59,679 bases of DNA from an uncultured Anaerostipes sp. (GTDB taxonomy: Bacteria > Bacillota > Clostridia > Lachnospirales > Lachnospiraceae): the NCBI GenBank assembly GCA_900756035.1, contig CAAEIR010000387.1:1-59679 (forward strand). The letters are read 5' to 3'. The position numbers were made by a program, and so were the translations under genes. Of the stretch, positions 16,580 to 25,102 are shown one piece after another. Position 1 is the stretch's first letter. The number at the start of each line of letters is the position of its first letter. The notes under the pieces are model-generated. The model had not been told where the DNA came from and ran no database searches. It saw only the letters and a list, made by a program, of their open reading frames with translations.

Positions 16580-17408
16580 CATCGATGAATATCTGATGAA
16601 TGCTTTGAAAGAAGATATCACCGGTGAAGATGTCAGTACCAATGCAGTCATGCCGGAAGCCAGGCAGGGAAAAGTTGATTTAATCTGCAAAGAAGATGGA
16701 ATTATTTGCGGGCTGGAAGTTTTTGAACGTGTGTTCAAGCTTCTGGATGATAAGACTTGCTTTGAGACCAGTCTAAAGGACGGCGATGAAGTGAAAAAAG
16801 GCGATTTGATGGGCGTGCTTACAGGAGATATTCGGGTGCTGCTCTCAGGAGAAAGGGTTGCCTTAAATTATCTTCAGAGGATGAGTGGAATTGCGACAAT
16901 GACTCGAGAATTGTCAAAGGAATTAGAAGGTTGTGCAACCAAGCTTTTGGATACCAGAAAGACAACACCGAATATGCGTCCTTTTGAAAAATATGCGGTA
17001 ACTGTGGGCGGAGGACATAATCACAGATATAATTTATCTGATGGTGTTATGTTAAAAGATAATCATATCGGGGCAGCCGGAGGAATTCGTCAGGCAGTTT
17101 ATATGGCAAGAGAATATGCACCGTTTGTCCGTAAGATAGAAGTGGAGACAGAGAATCTTTCAATGGTAAATGAGGCACTGGAGGCAGGAGCGGACATTAT
17201 CATGCTGGATAATATGGATGATGACACTATGCGTGAAGCTGTAAAGATGATTGACGGACGGGCAGAAACAGAATGTTCAGGAAATGTTACAAAAGAACGT
17301 CTGGCAGCTATCCGTGAAATCGGAGTGGATTATGTATCCTGTGGGGCGCTGACACACTCTGCACCGATTATGGATATTTCTTTAAAGAATCTGGTACCGG
17401 TGGAATGA
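16569..17408 (+). CDS. nadC: Nicotinate-nucleotide pyrophosphorylase (carboxylating)
   Basis: A 279-residue quinolinate phosphoribosyltransferase, forming nicotinate mononucleotide from quinolinate and PRPP. Conserved segments are LKEDITGEDVST near the N-terminus, SGERVALNYLQRMSGIAT, LLDTRKTTPNMRPFEKYAV and GGGHNHRYNLSDGVMLKDNH. These carry the Arg, Lys and His residues that hold both substrates. I prefer the ATG at 16569, giving MRINIDEYLM and an 11-bp overlap with nadB. The ATG at 16551 has a slightly better ribosome binding site (AAAGGA, 11 nt away) and adds six residues. It completes the nadA-nadB-nadC pathway. Confidence 0.94.
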   Translation: MRINIDEYLMNALKEDITGEDVSTNAVMPEARQGKVDLICKEDGIICGLEVFERVFKLLDDKTCFETSLKDGDEVKKGDLMGVLTGDIRVLLSGERVALNYLQRMSGIATMTRELSKELEGCATKLLDTRKTTPNMRPFEKYAVTVGGGHNHRYNLSDGVMLKDNHIGAAGGIRQAVYMAREYAPFVRKIEVETENLSMVNEALEAGADIIMLDNMDDDTMREAVKMIDGRAETECSGNVTKERLAAIREIGVDYVSCGALTHSAPIMDISLKNLVPVE

Positions 17409-17923
17409 ATGACGAGATAAGATTTAAAAATGTCTATGAAGCAGAATTCTGGATGATGAAGGAATATGCTAAGTATGTATCTTGCAGATCTGGCAGAATT
17501 TTGGGTATGATATTGATGGCAGTATCGGCAGCGGCATTTGGAATCAGTTTATGGATGGGATATTCATTGTCGGAGAGCGCATTGTTTCTCTTATGTTTTC
17601 TGGGCGGACTTGCTATTTATTGTTATTATATTTTAGTTTTAAAAGTAATGAACCGCCAGATAACAGCAGGAAAGAATGGGAAGATGCCGGAGTGTATTAT
17701 TGATTTTACAAAAGACGGCATTCGAATGATACAAGGCAGTGCCAAGATACAGTATGACTATCAGGATATTCGAAAGTTATACAATCTTTCGGGTATTTAT
17801 GCTCTGACAGCAGGAAACAGTCAGGCCGTTTTAGTAAAAAAAGGGGCTTTCCTTAAGGGAAATGAAGAAGAATTCGAGCAATTTATTACGATGAACATAA
17901 AAAACAGCGATTCTCAAAAATGA
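17405..17923 (+). CDS. YcxB-like membrane protein
   Basis: A 172-residue protein with two membrane segments at about residues 32-54 (LGMILMAVSAAAFGISLWMG) and 58-80 (ALFLLCFLGGLAIYCYYILV). They are followed by a soluble C-terminal domain (residues 95-165) with the YcxB-like pattern: IIDFTKDGIRMIQGSAKIQYDYQDI and then a short Leu/Tyr-rich strand. Function of the family is unknown. Its start overlaps the nadC stop by 4 bp, so it is translated with the nad operon, perhaps only as a passenger. The stop codon lies inside the terminator hairpin. Confidence 0.75.
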   Translation: MNDEIRFKNVYEAEFWMMKEYAKYVSCRSGRILGMILMAVSAAAFGISLWMGYSLSESALFLLCFLGGLAIYCYYILVLKVMNRQITAGKNGKMPECIIDFTKDGIRMIQGSAKIQYDYQDIRKLYNLSGIYALTAGNSQAVLVKKGAFLKGNEEEFEQFITMNIKNSDSQK

Positions 17924-17938
17924 GAACCGCTGTTTTTT
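17901..17938. terminator. Bidirectional terminator
   Basis: A long stem (17901-17909 with 17928-17936, one mismatch, then 17911-17916 with 17921-17926) has a 4-nt AAAA loop. It has T on one side and A on the other, so it can serve both the nad operon and the minus-strand thiC operon that ends at 17937. Confidence 0.85.
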
Positions 17939-19292
17939 ATACTGTAATAATACCCATTCCTTCCAGGACGGAAAATGCAAGGATTGCAAGAATACAGATC
18001 GGAGCAATATATTTGATCATCACCAGGAACAGTGATTTACGATGAAAGCTTCCGGATCCTTCTATTTCGTCCACAATTACCTGAGGCTTGATTATATAAG
18101 CAACAAAGATACAGGTCAGGAATGCGGCAATCGGCATCAGGACGCTGTTGCTTAAGAAATCAAAGAAATCAAGGAAACTGAATCCTAAGATTGTAATGTG
18201 GTCCCAGATTCCATATCCAAGAGAAGAAGGAACCGCCATCAATAAGGCTATGCAAAACAGGGTGATGCATGCAGTGATTCTTTTAACATGAAACCGGTCG
18301 GTTACAACGGCAACCAGTGTCTCCAGCAATGAAATGGAGGAAGTCAGTGCCGCAAATAATACAAGAATAAAGAATACAGCCGCAATTCCGTTGCTGAATG
18401 CCATGCTGTCGAATACTTTCGGAAGCATTACAAACATCAGGGAAGGACCCTTTGCAAGCATAGAGGCATCTCCGTTGGAAAATACAAATACTGCCGGAAC
18501 AATCATCAATCCTGCAAGAAATGCAACTCCGGTATCAAAGCATTCTACCTGAGTTACGGATTTCTCTAAATCCGAATTCTTCGGCATATAAGAACCGAAG
18601 GTAATCATAATTCCCATAGCGAGAGACATGGAGTAAAACAACTGTCCTAAGGCTGCAAGAAAGGTTGTCGGTCCAAGATCTTTTAAGTTTGGTTTCAAAT
18701 AATAGATGACCCCTTCCATTGCACCTGGTCTTGTGATACAAAAGACGGATACTCCAATCAGCAACACAATTAACACAGGCATCATAAAAGTACTGACACG
18801 CTCAACCCCGCCTTTCACGCCAAAGGCAACGACAATCGTCGTGATTAAAAGGAAAATGATCAAATAGACCAGAGGTTCTGCTGTTTTTCCGATAAATTCT
18901 GGGAAGAAACTATCGGACGCAGCTGCGTGTACTTTGCCCTGAAGTGATACAACTGTATATTTTGTAACCCATCCGCCGATTACGCAGTAATATGGGAAAA
19001 TAATAAACGGAATAAACGTAGTTAAAACTCCGATAAATGCGTATTTTTTTCGGAAATGCCCGAAAGCTCCAAGGGCACTGGTTCCTGATTTCCTTCCAAG
19101 AGCAACCTCTGTGATCATTAGCGTAAATCCAAAAGTAAGGGTAAGGATTAAATAAATTAGCAGGAAACTTCCGCCTCCGTATTTTGCTGCTAAATATGGG
19201 AATCTCCATATGTTTCCAAGTCCTACGGCGGAGCCGGCAGTCGCAAGGACGAATCCAATGCGGCTCGAGAACCCGCTTCTCTCATGTGACAT
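17937..19292 (-). CDS. Sodium-dependent transporter of the NSS (neurotransmitter:sodium symporter) family
   Basis: A 451-residue inner-membrane transporter of the SNF/LeuT type, which couples solute uptake to the sodium gradient. The first transmembrane helix carries the diagnostic GFVLATAGSAVGLGNIWRFPYL (residues 13-34, unwound sodium-binding site), and GGGSFLLIYLI follows. About 11 membrane segments are seen, fitting the shorter bacterial NSS type. It starts 29 bp after thiC, with GAAGG before the ATG, and shares its direction. It is therefore probably under the same TPP riboswitch. NSS members usually carry amino acids. This placement raises the possibility of a thiamine-precursor substrate. 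Confidence 0.87.
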   Translation of the reverse strand: MSHERSGFSSRIGFVLATAGSAVGLGNIWRFPYLAAKYGGGSFLLIYLILTLTFGFTLMITEVALGRKSGTSALGAFGHFRKKYAFIGVLTTFIPFIIFPYYCVIGGWVTKYTVVSLQGKVHAAASDSFFPEFIGKTAEPLVYLIIFLLITTIVVAFGVKGGVERVSTFMMPVLIVLLIGVSVFCITRPGAMEGVIYYLKPNLKDLGPTTFLAALGQLFYSMSLAMGIMITFGSYMPKNSDLEKSVTQVECFDTGVAFLAGLMIVPAVFVFSNGDASMLAKGPSLMFVMLPKVFDSMAFSNGIAAVFFILVLFAALTSSISLLETLVAVVTDRFHVKRITACITLFCIALLMAVPSSLGYGIWDHITILGFSFLDFFDFLSNSVLMPIAAFLTCIFVAYIIKPQVIVDEIEGSGSFHRKSLFLVMIKYIAPICILAILAFSVLEGMGIITV

Positions 19293-19321
19293 AAATGATT
19301 ACCTTCTTTCATATATTTTTC

Positions 19322-20623
19322 TTAAATAACGTCTACATCCTCTCCGGCAAGGACGGCGTTCATATTACGGACAGAACACATCTTTCCGCACATTGTACAA
19401 GTGTCTTCTCTCTCAGGAGTTGACTCTGCACGATATCGTTTGGCTTTTTCCGGATCAAGGGCAAGTTCAAACTGCCGTTCCCAGTCAAGTTTCTGTCTGG
19501 CAGCAGCCATCTGGTTATCCCAGTCCATGGCACCTTTGATTCCCTTGGCAATATCTGCTGCATGAGCAGCAATTTTAGATGCCATGATACCCTCTTTTAC
19601 ATCATCGACATTTGGAAGACGAAGATGTTCTGCCGGGGTTACATAGCATAAGAAGCTTGCGCCGGAAGCGGCTGCAATAGCTCCTCCGATGGCAGAAGTA
19701 ATGTGATCGTATCCAGGAGCAACATCTGTAACAATTGGCCCAAGAACATAAAATGGAGCACCGTGACAGATTGTCTGCTGAATTTTCATATTAGCCTGAA
19801 TCTGATCCATCGGCATATGTCCGGGACCTTCAATCATAACCTGTACATCGCGTTTCCATGCTCTTTGTGTTAGCTCGCCCAGTGTGATAAGCTCTTCAAT
19901 CTGTGAAATATCACTGGCGTCTGCAAGGCAGCCGGGACGGCATGCATCCCCAAGACTCAGGGTCACATCGTATTCATTACAGATGTCCAGAATCTCATCG
20001 TAGTATTCAAAGAATGGATTTTCATTTCCGGTAGCTTCCATCCATGCAAAAATCAGAGATCCACCGCGGGATACAATGTTCATTTTGCGTTTCATTGCTT
20101 TAAAACGATCGGCTGTATTGCGGTTGATTCCACAGTGGATCGTCATAAAGTCAACACCGTCTTCCGCATGCATTCGAAAAATATCAATCCACTCTCGGGA
20201 TGTAATAGATTTCAGTGCTTTATTGTAGTAGACAATTGCATCGTAGATCGGTACGGTTCCAAGGATTGCAGGGCATTCTGCTACAAGTTTCTTACGGAAT
20301 GTATGAGTATCTCCGAAAGAGGACAAATCCATAATAGCCTCTGCACCCATATCAACGGCGCTCTTTACTTTTTTCATTTCAACATCCAGATCAAGACAGT
20401 CTCTGGATGTTCCCAGATTCACATTAATCTTTGTTTTTAAAGAGTTCCCGATTCCGAAAGGTTTTAGACAAGTGTGATTTTTATTGGCAGGAATTACGAC
20501 GGTTCCCACTGCAACTTCTTTCATAAGTTCCTGCGGATCAATTCCCTCGTAGGAAGCAACAGCTTCCATTTCTTTTGTAATAATTCCCTGTCGTGCTGCA
20601 TTCATTTGTGTTGTGTAAGTCAT
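19322..20623 (-). CDS. thiC: Phosphomethylpyrimidine synthase
   Basis: A 433-residue radical-SAM enzyme that rearranges aminoimidazole ribotide into the HMP-phosphate half of thiamine. The C-terminal cluster-binding motif CTMCGKMCSVRN (CX2CX4C) is intact. The substrate pocket includes MTIHCGINRNTADR, SRGGSLI, GDACRPGCLADASD and IEGPGHMPMDQIQ. Length matches short Firmicute ThiC proteins that lack the N-terminal extension of the enterobacterial form. I set the start at the ATG 20623, 8 nt after GGAGG. A TTG five codons earlier is part of that ribosome binding site. A TPP riboswitch precedes it. Confidence 0.96.
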   Translation of the reverse strand: MTYTTQMNAARQGIITKEMEAVASYEGIDPQELMKEVAVGTVVIPANKNHTCLKPFGIGNSLKTKINVNLGTSRDCLDLDVEMKKVKSAVDMGAEAIMDLSSFGDTHTFRKKLVAECPAILGTVPIYDAIVYYNKALKSITSREWIDIFRMHAEDGVDFMTIHCGINRNTADRFKAMKRKMNIVSRGGSLIFAWMEATGNENPFFEYYDEILDICNEYDVTLSLGDACRPGCLADASDISQIEELITLGELTQRAWKRDVQVMIEGPGHMPMDQIQANMKIQQTICHGAPFYVLGPIVTDVAPGYDHITSAIGGAIAAASGASFLCYVTPAEHLRLPNVDDVKEGIMASKIAAHAADIAKGIKGAMDWDNQMAAARQKLDWERQFELALDPEKAKRYRAESTPEREDTCTMCGKMCSVRNMNAVLAGEDVDVI

Positions 20624-20677
20624 AATATTAACCTCCAAAATATAAATATTCTGGGAGACTCTTTATATTCAAAGCAT
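20624..20677 (-). promoter_or_regulatory. Expression platform of the TPP riboswitch
   Basis: On the minus strand a 9-bp hairpin with a 2-nt loop (20635-20654) pairs part of the GGAGG ribosome binding site (20632-20636). This suggests control at translation initiation. GGGAG at about 20760-20764 could also pair with CTCCC at about 20653-20657. Confidence 0.55.
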
Positions 20678-20774
20678 CCAAATCCCTACGGCGGCATTAC
20701 CCGCATCAGGTCCATGGTCGAAGTTTTCACTTCCTCTCAGCTAAGGATATTACCTTTTAAGCTCCCATTTTAGT
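20678..20774 (-). ncRNA. TPP (THI-box) riboswitch
   Basis: Read on the minus strand, the region holds the THI-box signature in order: CTGAGAGG, then ACCTGAT, GGGTAATGCC and CGTAGGGA. A closing stem pairs CTAAA at the 5' end with TTTGG at the 3' end. It binds thiamine pyrophosphate and lowers expression of the downstream thiC and probably of the NSS transporter gene. Confidence 0.95.
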
Positions 20775-20783
20775 TACCACAAC

Positions 20784-20812
20784 ATTGTATCATCGAAAAT
20801 ACACATTCGCAA
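20784..20812 (-). promoter_or_regulatory. Promoter of the thiC operon
   Basis: On the minus strand TTGCGA (20807-20812) and TACAAT (20784-20789) are 17 bp apart. The expected start point, near 20777, coincides with the 5' end of the riboswitch. Confidence 0.7.
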
Positions 20813-20861
20813 CTAAATAAGTCAAATTTAATGGGCTGTGCAGGAAGATCTTCATTTTTGT

Positions 20862-20890
20862 TTTACAAGATTCTTTGGCAGTGCTATAAT
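20862..20890 (+). promoter_or_regulatory. Promoter of the LacI-family regulator gene
   Basis: TTTACA at 20862-20867 and TATAAT at 20885-20890 are separated by 17 bp, with a TG two bases before the -10. The site is divergent from the thiC promoter. Confidence 0.75.
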
Positions 20891-20927
20891 TGTGAAAGGA
20901 AAATAGCAGCATGTTATAAGGTGAGAT

Positions 20928-21965
20928 ATGGTGAAAAAAAAGGAAAAAAAAAGCAAGAAAACTACAATGGCAGATGTAGCCGCAGCAGTTGGAGTATCTA
21001 AGACAACGGTTTCCAGATATCTTCATGGAGACTATGAATTTATGTCGGAAGAAACAAGAAAAAAGATAGAGACAGTGATTGAAGATTTGAATTACAGACC
21101 CAATCGTGCTGCACAAAATTTGAAATCCGATAAATCAAACTGTATCGGACTGACCATAGCAGATATCGGAAACCCATTTTCGTCGCTGCTGATTAAAGGT
21201 GTTCAGTCAGAATGCAGAAAGCGCGGATGCCAGCTTTTAATTGCCGATGCGGATAATAGCATTATTCAGGAAAATAAAAATATTGAATCATTTTTTAATG
21301 AGCAGACAGATGGAATGATCATTAACTCTGTGGGAAATAATCAGGAATTTATTCAGAAAACCTGCCGGTCAGAAGAAAACAAACCGATCATTTTACTGGA
21401 CCGTACATATCATCCGGTTTTTTGCGACAGTGTTGTCACCAATAATGAAGATATAAGTATGGAAATGCTCAAAGAACTGGAAGAGCAGGGCTGGGAATAT
21501 ATTGTATTTATCAGTGAGCCTACAGAGGGAATCAGCACCAGAGAGTCACGAAGAAAGACAGTGGAAGAATTTCTTTCTGAAGGCAATGAAAGAAAGGGTA
21601 AGATTCTTATTTTGGGGCAAGAAGAAAAGTTGGATGTGATGGCGATGTTTGCAGATATTATTAACAATCATCCGCGAACATGCTTTTTTGCAAACAATGA
21701 TGAGGTATTGCGAAAAATTATTTCTTATTTATATCATATGGAACAGGAAATAGGAAAAGATGTTGGAATTTGTGGTTTTGCCGATGAGAAATGGGCAAAG
21801 TACAGCGGTCCCGGAATTACATGTATCGAACAGCATCCGTTTCAAATGGGACAAACAGCAGCTGCACTGCTGTTTGAGAGGATCGATGAGAAAGCGGAGA
21901 AGGATGTTGTGTATCAGGAAATCAAAGCAGATATATGCAGATATAATTCCACACATTTAAAATAA
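20928..21965 (+). CDS. LacI-family transcriptional regulator
   Basis: A 345-residue DNA-binding repressor. Residues 13-60 form the LacI helix-turn-helix with hinge (TMADVAAAVGVSKTTVSRYL, then NYRPNRAAQNLKS). The rest is a periplasmic-binding-protein-like sugar-sensing domain with GLTIADIGNPFSSLLIKGV and a late GICGFADEKWAKYSGPGIT. An unusually basic leader (MVKKKEKKSKK) precedes the helix-turn-helix. The sequence is closest in style to the KdgR-like sugar-acid branch, but that is an impression. It lies just upstream of the EIIC/HPS operon and is the obvious candidate to control it through an inducer such as a sugar phosphate. Confidence 0.88.
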   Translation: MVKKKEKKSKKTTMADVAAAVGVSKTTVSRYLHGDYEFMSEETRKKIETVIEDLNYRPNRAAQNLKSDKSNCIGLTIADIGNPFSSLLIKGVQSECRKRGCQLLIADADNSIIQENKNIESFFNEQTDGMIINSVGNNQEFIQKTCRSEENKPIILLDRTYHPVFCDSVVTNNEDISMEMLKELEEQGWEYIVFISEPTEGISTRESRRKTVEEFLSEGNERKGKILILGQEEKLDVMAMFADIINNHPRTCFFANNDEVLRKIISYLYHMEQEIGKDVGICGFADEKWAKYSGPGITCIEQHPFQMGQTAAALLFERIDEKAEKDVVYQEIKADICRYNSTHLK

Positions 21966-21983
21966 ATAAGAGAATAGACAAAA

Positions 21984-22012
21984 GGGAAGCAGAGATTTCT
22001 GTTTCTTTTTTT
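21984..22012 (+). terminator. Terminator of the regulator gene
   Basis: A 7-8 bp stem with one G-T pair (around 21985-21992 with 21999-22006) is followed by a run of T to 22012. Confidence 0.65.
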
Positions 22013-22057
22013 ATACCATAGGAAAGTTCCCCAAAGATTGAGGGATAGAGGGAGTTT

Positions 22058-22081
22058 GATGCGGACTTATCCGCTTTGTCC
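22058..22081. repeat. Interspersed 24-bp repeat, copy 1
   Basis: The 24 bases at 22058-22081 match 39403-39426 except for one base. The core GCGGA-CTTR-TCCGC forms a small hairpin. It lies in the untranslated region between the LacI-family gene and the EIIC operon. The rest of 21966-22178 shows nothing coding. Confidence 0.65.
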
Positions 22082-22178
22082 TTTGTAATAGCGAGGAGTC
22101 AAAGTCAGGAGTTGCTGGTAAAAATGTATAAAAAGTAAGTAAAAAATTGTGGAATATGCCAAAGTTGAAAAAGATATA

Positions 22179-22207
22179 TTGACAAAAATGCAAGATGGAA
22201 TTATTAT
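22179..22207 (+). promoter_or_regulatory. Promoter of the EIIC/HPS operon
   Basis: A perfect TTGACA at 22179-22184 and TATTAT at 22202-22207 are separated by 17 bp. Candidate operators follow directly. Confidence 0.8.
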
Positions 22208-22220
22208 AAAACCATCTTAG

Positions 22221-22259
22221 TTAACCGATAAACTAAAACGATAAACGGAAACGATACAC
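22221..22259 (+). promoter_or_regulatory. Three tandem 13-bp repeats, candidate operator
   Basis: Three direct repeats are set exactly 13 bp apart: TTAACCGATAAAC, TAAAACGATAAAC and GGAAACGATACAC. They begin 14 bp after the -10 box, where a bound regulator would block transcription. A weaker fourth unit may follow. Confidence 0.6.
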
Positions 22260-22324
22260 AATCGAAACAAAAAGTTCATAAACCACTGCTGATGTGTGGA
22301 GCAATGAAAGAATATGGAGGAAAA

Positions 22325-23380
22325 ATGATGGGTGAAACAAAAAAGAAAAGTGTTGGAAGCGTTTTATATGATGATGTGATGGGAGGGCTTCGGCCGATGA
22401 TTCCGTTTGTAGCAGGCGGCGGAATCTTAATGGCATTATCGTTTATGTTTGGGATGAGGATCGGAGATGATTCGGTAAATCAGTTTGCAAAAATTCTCTA
22501 TGAAATAGGGCATGAAAATGCAATGCTCTTAATGGTTCCTATTTTTGCGGGATTTATCGCTCATACCATTGCAGGACAGGATGCACTGGCGCCGGGAATG
22601 ATTGGCGGAATGATTGCAAAAAGTACCGGGAGCGGATTTGTCGGAGGAATTGCCGCAGGTTTCCTGGCAGGATATCTTGTGAAATTACTGAACAAATTGT
22701 TAAGCAATTTTCCGGAAGATTTTCAAAGTATTAAAAAGCTTTTAATTATACCGGTGATTAGCACCTTTGTGATTGGGATCGTGATGCTTTGTGCCATTTC
22801 AATTCCGATGTCATGGCTGAATGAGGGATTAACGGGATTTATTGATGGTCTTGGAACACAGAACTTAGTATTGACAGGTATGGTGATCGGCGGGATGATG
22901 GCAGTCGACCTTGGAGGTCCGATTAATAAAGTAGCTTATACATTTGCGGTAGCAGCAATCAGCAATGGAAATTATTATCCAATGGCGGCAGCCATGGTAG
23001 GAGGAGTTGTGCCTCCTTTAGGGGTCGCACTTGCAACATCACTGTTTAAAAAGAAATTTACAAAAGATCAGCAGATTCAGGGAAAAACATATTACTTATT
23101 AGGAGCAAGCTTTATTACAGAAAGCTGTATGCCGATAGCTTTAACAGACCCAATCCGCATGATCCCGGCAGGAATTATCGGTTCTGCTGTTGCGGGAGGC
23201 CTGGCAATGCTGTTTCAGATTTCCCTTCCGGCGCCTCATGGAGGAATTTTTGTAACACCGGTTGTAGAAGGGGCATTTACACAGAAATTATGGTATTTGG
23301 CTGCCATTGCAATCGGAATGATAGTTTCGGCATTGATTATAGGATTTACAAGAAAACCAATGGAAAAAACGGAGGCATAA
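22325..23380 (+). CDS. PTS fructose-family EIIC permease (no EIIA or EIIB attached)
   Basis: A 351-residue membrane protein of the fructose-family EIIC. The N-terminus DDVMGGLRPMIPFVAGGGILMAL is the usual signature. PMIAGFIAHTIAGQDALAPG-like and VDLGGPINKVAYTFAVAA segments form the glycine-rich sugar pathway, and ITESCMPIALTDPIRMIPAG completes it. About ten hydrophobic stretches are seen. GGAGG at 22316-22320 serves the ATG at 22325 or, with better spacing, the one at 22328. Fructose EIIC normally comes fused to EIIB and EIIA. Here neither is attached, nor present in the operon, so it must borrow them or act without phosphorylation. Confidence 0.85.
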   Translation: MMGETKKKSVGSVLYDDVMGGLRPMIPFVAGGGILMALSFMFGMRIGDDSVNQFAKILYEIGHENAMLLMVPIFAGFIAHTIAGQDALAPGMIGGMIAKSTGSGFVGGIAAGFLAGYLVKLLNKLLSNFPEDFQSIKKLLIIPVISTFVIGIVMLCAISIPMSWLNEGLTGFIDGLGTQNLVLTGMVIGGMMAVDLGGPINKVAYTFAVAAISNGNYYPMAAAMVGGVVPPLGVALATSLFKKKFTKDQQIQGKTYYLLGASFITESCMPIALTDPIRMIPAGIIGSAVAGGLAMLFQISLPAPHGGIFVTPVVEGAFTQKLWYLAAIAIGMIVSALIIGFTRKPMEKTEA

Positions 23381-23381
23381 C

Positions 23382-24119
23382 ATGAGACAGGAATTAGGAA
23401 TCAATCTTTTAGTATATAAAGAAAAATTAGATAAAGGAATCATGCAGAGCAGTCTGCTGAGAGAAATAAAGGAGCAGGGTATTTCGCTGGCGGAAGTCCG
23501 CAGAGAGTACATTTTAGATGAAGAAGAACTTATAGCAATTAGAAACGAGGCAGAGAACTTGCAGATGGATTTATGCTATTCGGTTCCGGAGAAAATTGTA
23601 GAAGATAATATGCCAAATCAACAGTTGGAGATATATCTGAAAGAAGCAGAAAAAATGAACGCAAAGAATGTAAAATTCAATATTGGAACTCTGTATAAGG
23701 CAACGGATTCCTGTGGAAAATGTCTGGCGGAAATTCTAAAAAAATATTATATGACAGTTACCATTGAAAATGATCAGACAGAAGAAAACGGAACTTTGCA
23801 GTGCACTAAAGAAACTTTGCAGATAATTGAACAGCTTGAATTGCCGATAGGCTATACGATGGATCTTGGAAACTGGTATTGGCAGAAAGAAGATCCCACT
23901 CAGGCATTTGACCAGTTAAAAGAGAAAATTTCTGTTTTCCATTTGAAAAATATTGATTTTAAAGATGATATACCGAGAACTGTGATGGTAGAGGAAGGGA
24001 AAATTCCATGGGAATCTATGATTCGTGAATTGAATTCCGATGTAAAAATATTTTTAGAATACCCGATATTAGCTAAGAATATTGCAAAACAAATAGAAGT
24101 CGTGAGAGAAACAGCGTAA
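23382..24119 (+). CDS. Sugar phosphate isomerase/epimerase-like TIM barrel
   Basis: A 245-residue protein of the xylose-isomerase-like TIM-barrel family (AP endonuclease 2 type). Supporting segments are NAKNVKFNIGTLY in the middle, TVTIENDQTEENGTLQ with the conserved Glu on a strand, MDLGNWYW, VFHLKNIDF, and the closing FLEYPI. These carry metal-binding acidic and His residues expected of the family. It is slightly shorter than the common 260-290 residues. GGAGG lies before the ATG, 2 bp after the EIIC stop. Its substrate is unknown. Isomerisation or epimerisation of the imported sugar or its phosphate is inferred from the operon. Confidence 0.72.
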   Translation: MRQELGINLLVYKEKLDKGIMQSSLLREIKEQGISLAEVRREYILDEEELIAIRNEAENLQMDLCYSVPEKIVEDNMPNQQLEIYLKEAEKMNAKNVKFNIGTLYKATDSCGKCLAEILKKYYMTVTIENDQTEENGTLQCTKETLQIIEQLELPIGYTMDLGNWYWQKEDPTQAFDQLKEKISVFHLKNIDFKDDIPRTVMVEEGKIPWESMIRELNSDVKIFLEYPILAKNIAKQIEVVRETA

Positions 24120-24131
24120 AGGAGAAAAATA

Positions 24132-25094
24132 ATGTGTGAAGTATTAACAATCGGTGAACCTATGGTTATGTTTTTGGCAGATACGAAAGAGCCGTTAAGT
24201 CAGGTAAATCATTTTACTAAGATGATTGCAGGAGCAGAACTGAATGTGGCAATGGGACTGGCAAGACTGGGACATAGCGTTGCCTATATGACTCAGGTTG
24301 GAAATGACCCGTTTGGGGAGTATATCAAAGATTTCTTAAAAAAAGAACAAATTGATGACAGTTATGTGACAATGACTTCTGAAGCACCAACGGGGTTTCA
24401 GATTAAAAATCAGGTGGATGAAGGAGATCCGGAAGTGATCTATTTCAGAAAAGGTTCTGCGGCTTCGAAAGCAACAAAAGATTTGTTGCGAGATGCAGAT
24501 TTTCACGGAAGCAAGATTCTCCATGTGACAGGAATTTTCCCGGCACTGAATGAGCAGACACGAGAAATGACAAAAGAATTTATTCGTATGGCACATGAAA
24601 AAGGTTTGCTGGTAACGTTTGATCCGAATCCACGTCCGGTATTGTGGGACAGCGAAGAACAAATGATACAGGAGACAAATAAGATTGCATGTATGTGCGA
24701 TGTAGTCATGCCGGGATTCCGGGAGGGAAAACTGTTTACAGGACTTCAGACAAAAGAAGAAATTGCGGATTATTACTTAAATCAGGGAGTAAAAAAAGTA
24801 ATTATAAAACTGGGAACATCCGGTTCTTATTCTAAAGAACGCTTAGAGGACGGAACTTATCAGGAAAGTGAGGAAGTATGCTTTAAAGTTCCGGTTGTAG
24901 ACACAGTGGGAGCAGGTGATGGATTTGCTGCCGGAGTTATTTCAGCGGCTTTAGAAGGTCTGGATAATCAGAAAATCTTAGAACGGGGAAATGCAATCGG
25001 AGCAATGCAGGTGATGAATTTAAGTGATAATGAAGGACTGCCGACTGTTAGCAAACTAAATGAATTTTTAAAGACATATCAAAAGAAAAAATAG
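24132..25094 (+). CDS. PfkB-family sugar kinase (KdgK-like)
   Basis: A 320-residue ribokinase-family kinase. The N-terminal GEPMVMFLA and AGAELNVAMGLARLGH (residues 39-54) form the sugar site. FDPNPRPVLWDSEEQM is close to 2-keto-3-deoxygluconate kinases. VDTVGAGDGFAAGVISAAL near residue 260 is the second PfkB signature, with the catalytic Asp in GAGD. Length is standard. The resemblance to KdgK suggests a keto-sugar or sugar-acid substrate, but fructokinase-like use is also possible. GGAG precedes the ATG by a normal gap. It sits between the epimerase and the hexulose-phosphate synthase genes. Confidence 0.85.
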   Translation: MCEVLTIGEPMVMFLADTKEPLSQVNHFTKMIAGAELNVAMGLARLGHSVAYMTQVGNDPFGEYIKDFLKKEQIDDSYVTMTSEAPTGFQIKNQVDEGDPEVIYFRKGSAASKATKDLLRDADFHGSKILHVTGIFPALNEQTREMTKEFIRMAHEKGLLVTFDPNPRPVLWDSEEQMIQETNKIACMCDVVMPGFREGKLFTGLQTKEEIADYYLNQGVKKVIIKLGTSGSYSKERLEDGTYQESEEVCFKVPVVDTVGAGDGFAAGVISAALEGLDNQKILERGNAIGAMQVMNLSDNEGLPTVSKLNEFLKTYQKKK

Positions 25095-25102
25095 GAGAGA
25101 TT

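Noticed and set aside
20624..20638. TTG start for thiC at 20638
   Set aside because: This codon is part of the ribosome binding site. The ATG at 20623 has ideal spacing and gives the usual N-terminus.
22221..22259. Tandem repeats considered as a CRISPR array
   Set aside because: Repeats are 13 bp and directly adjacent without spacers, and no cas gene is present.
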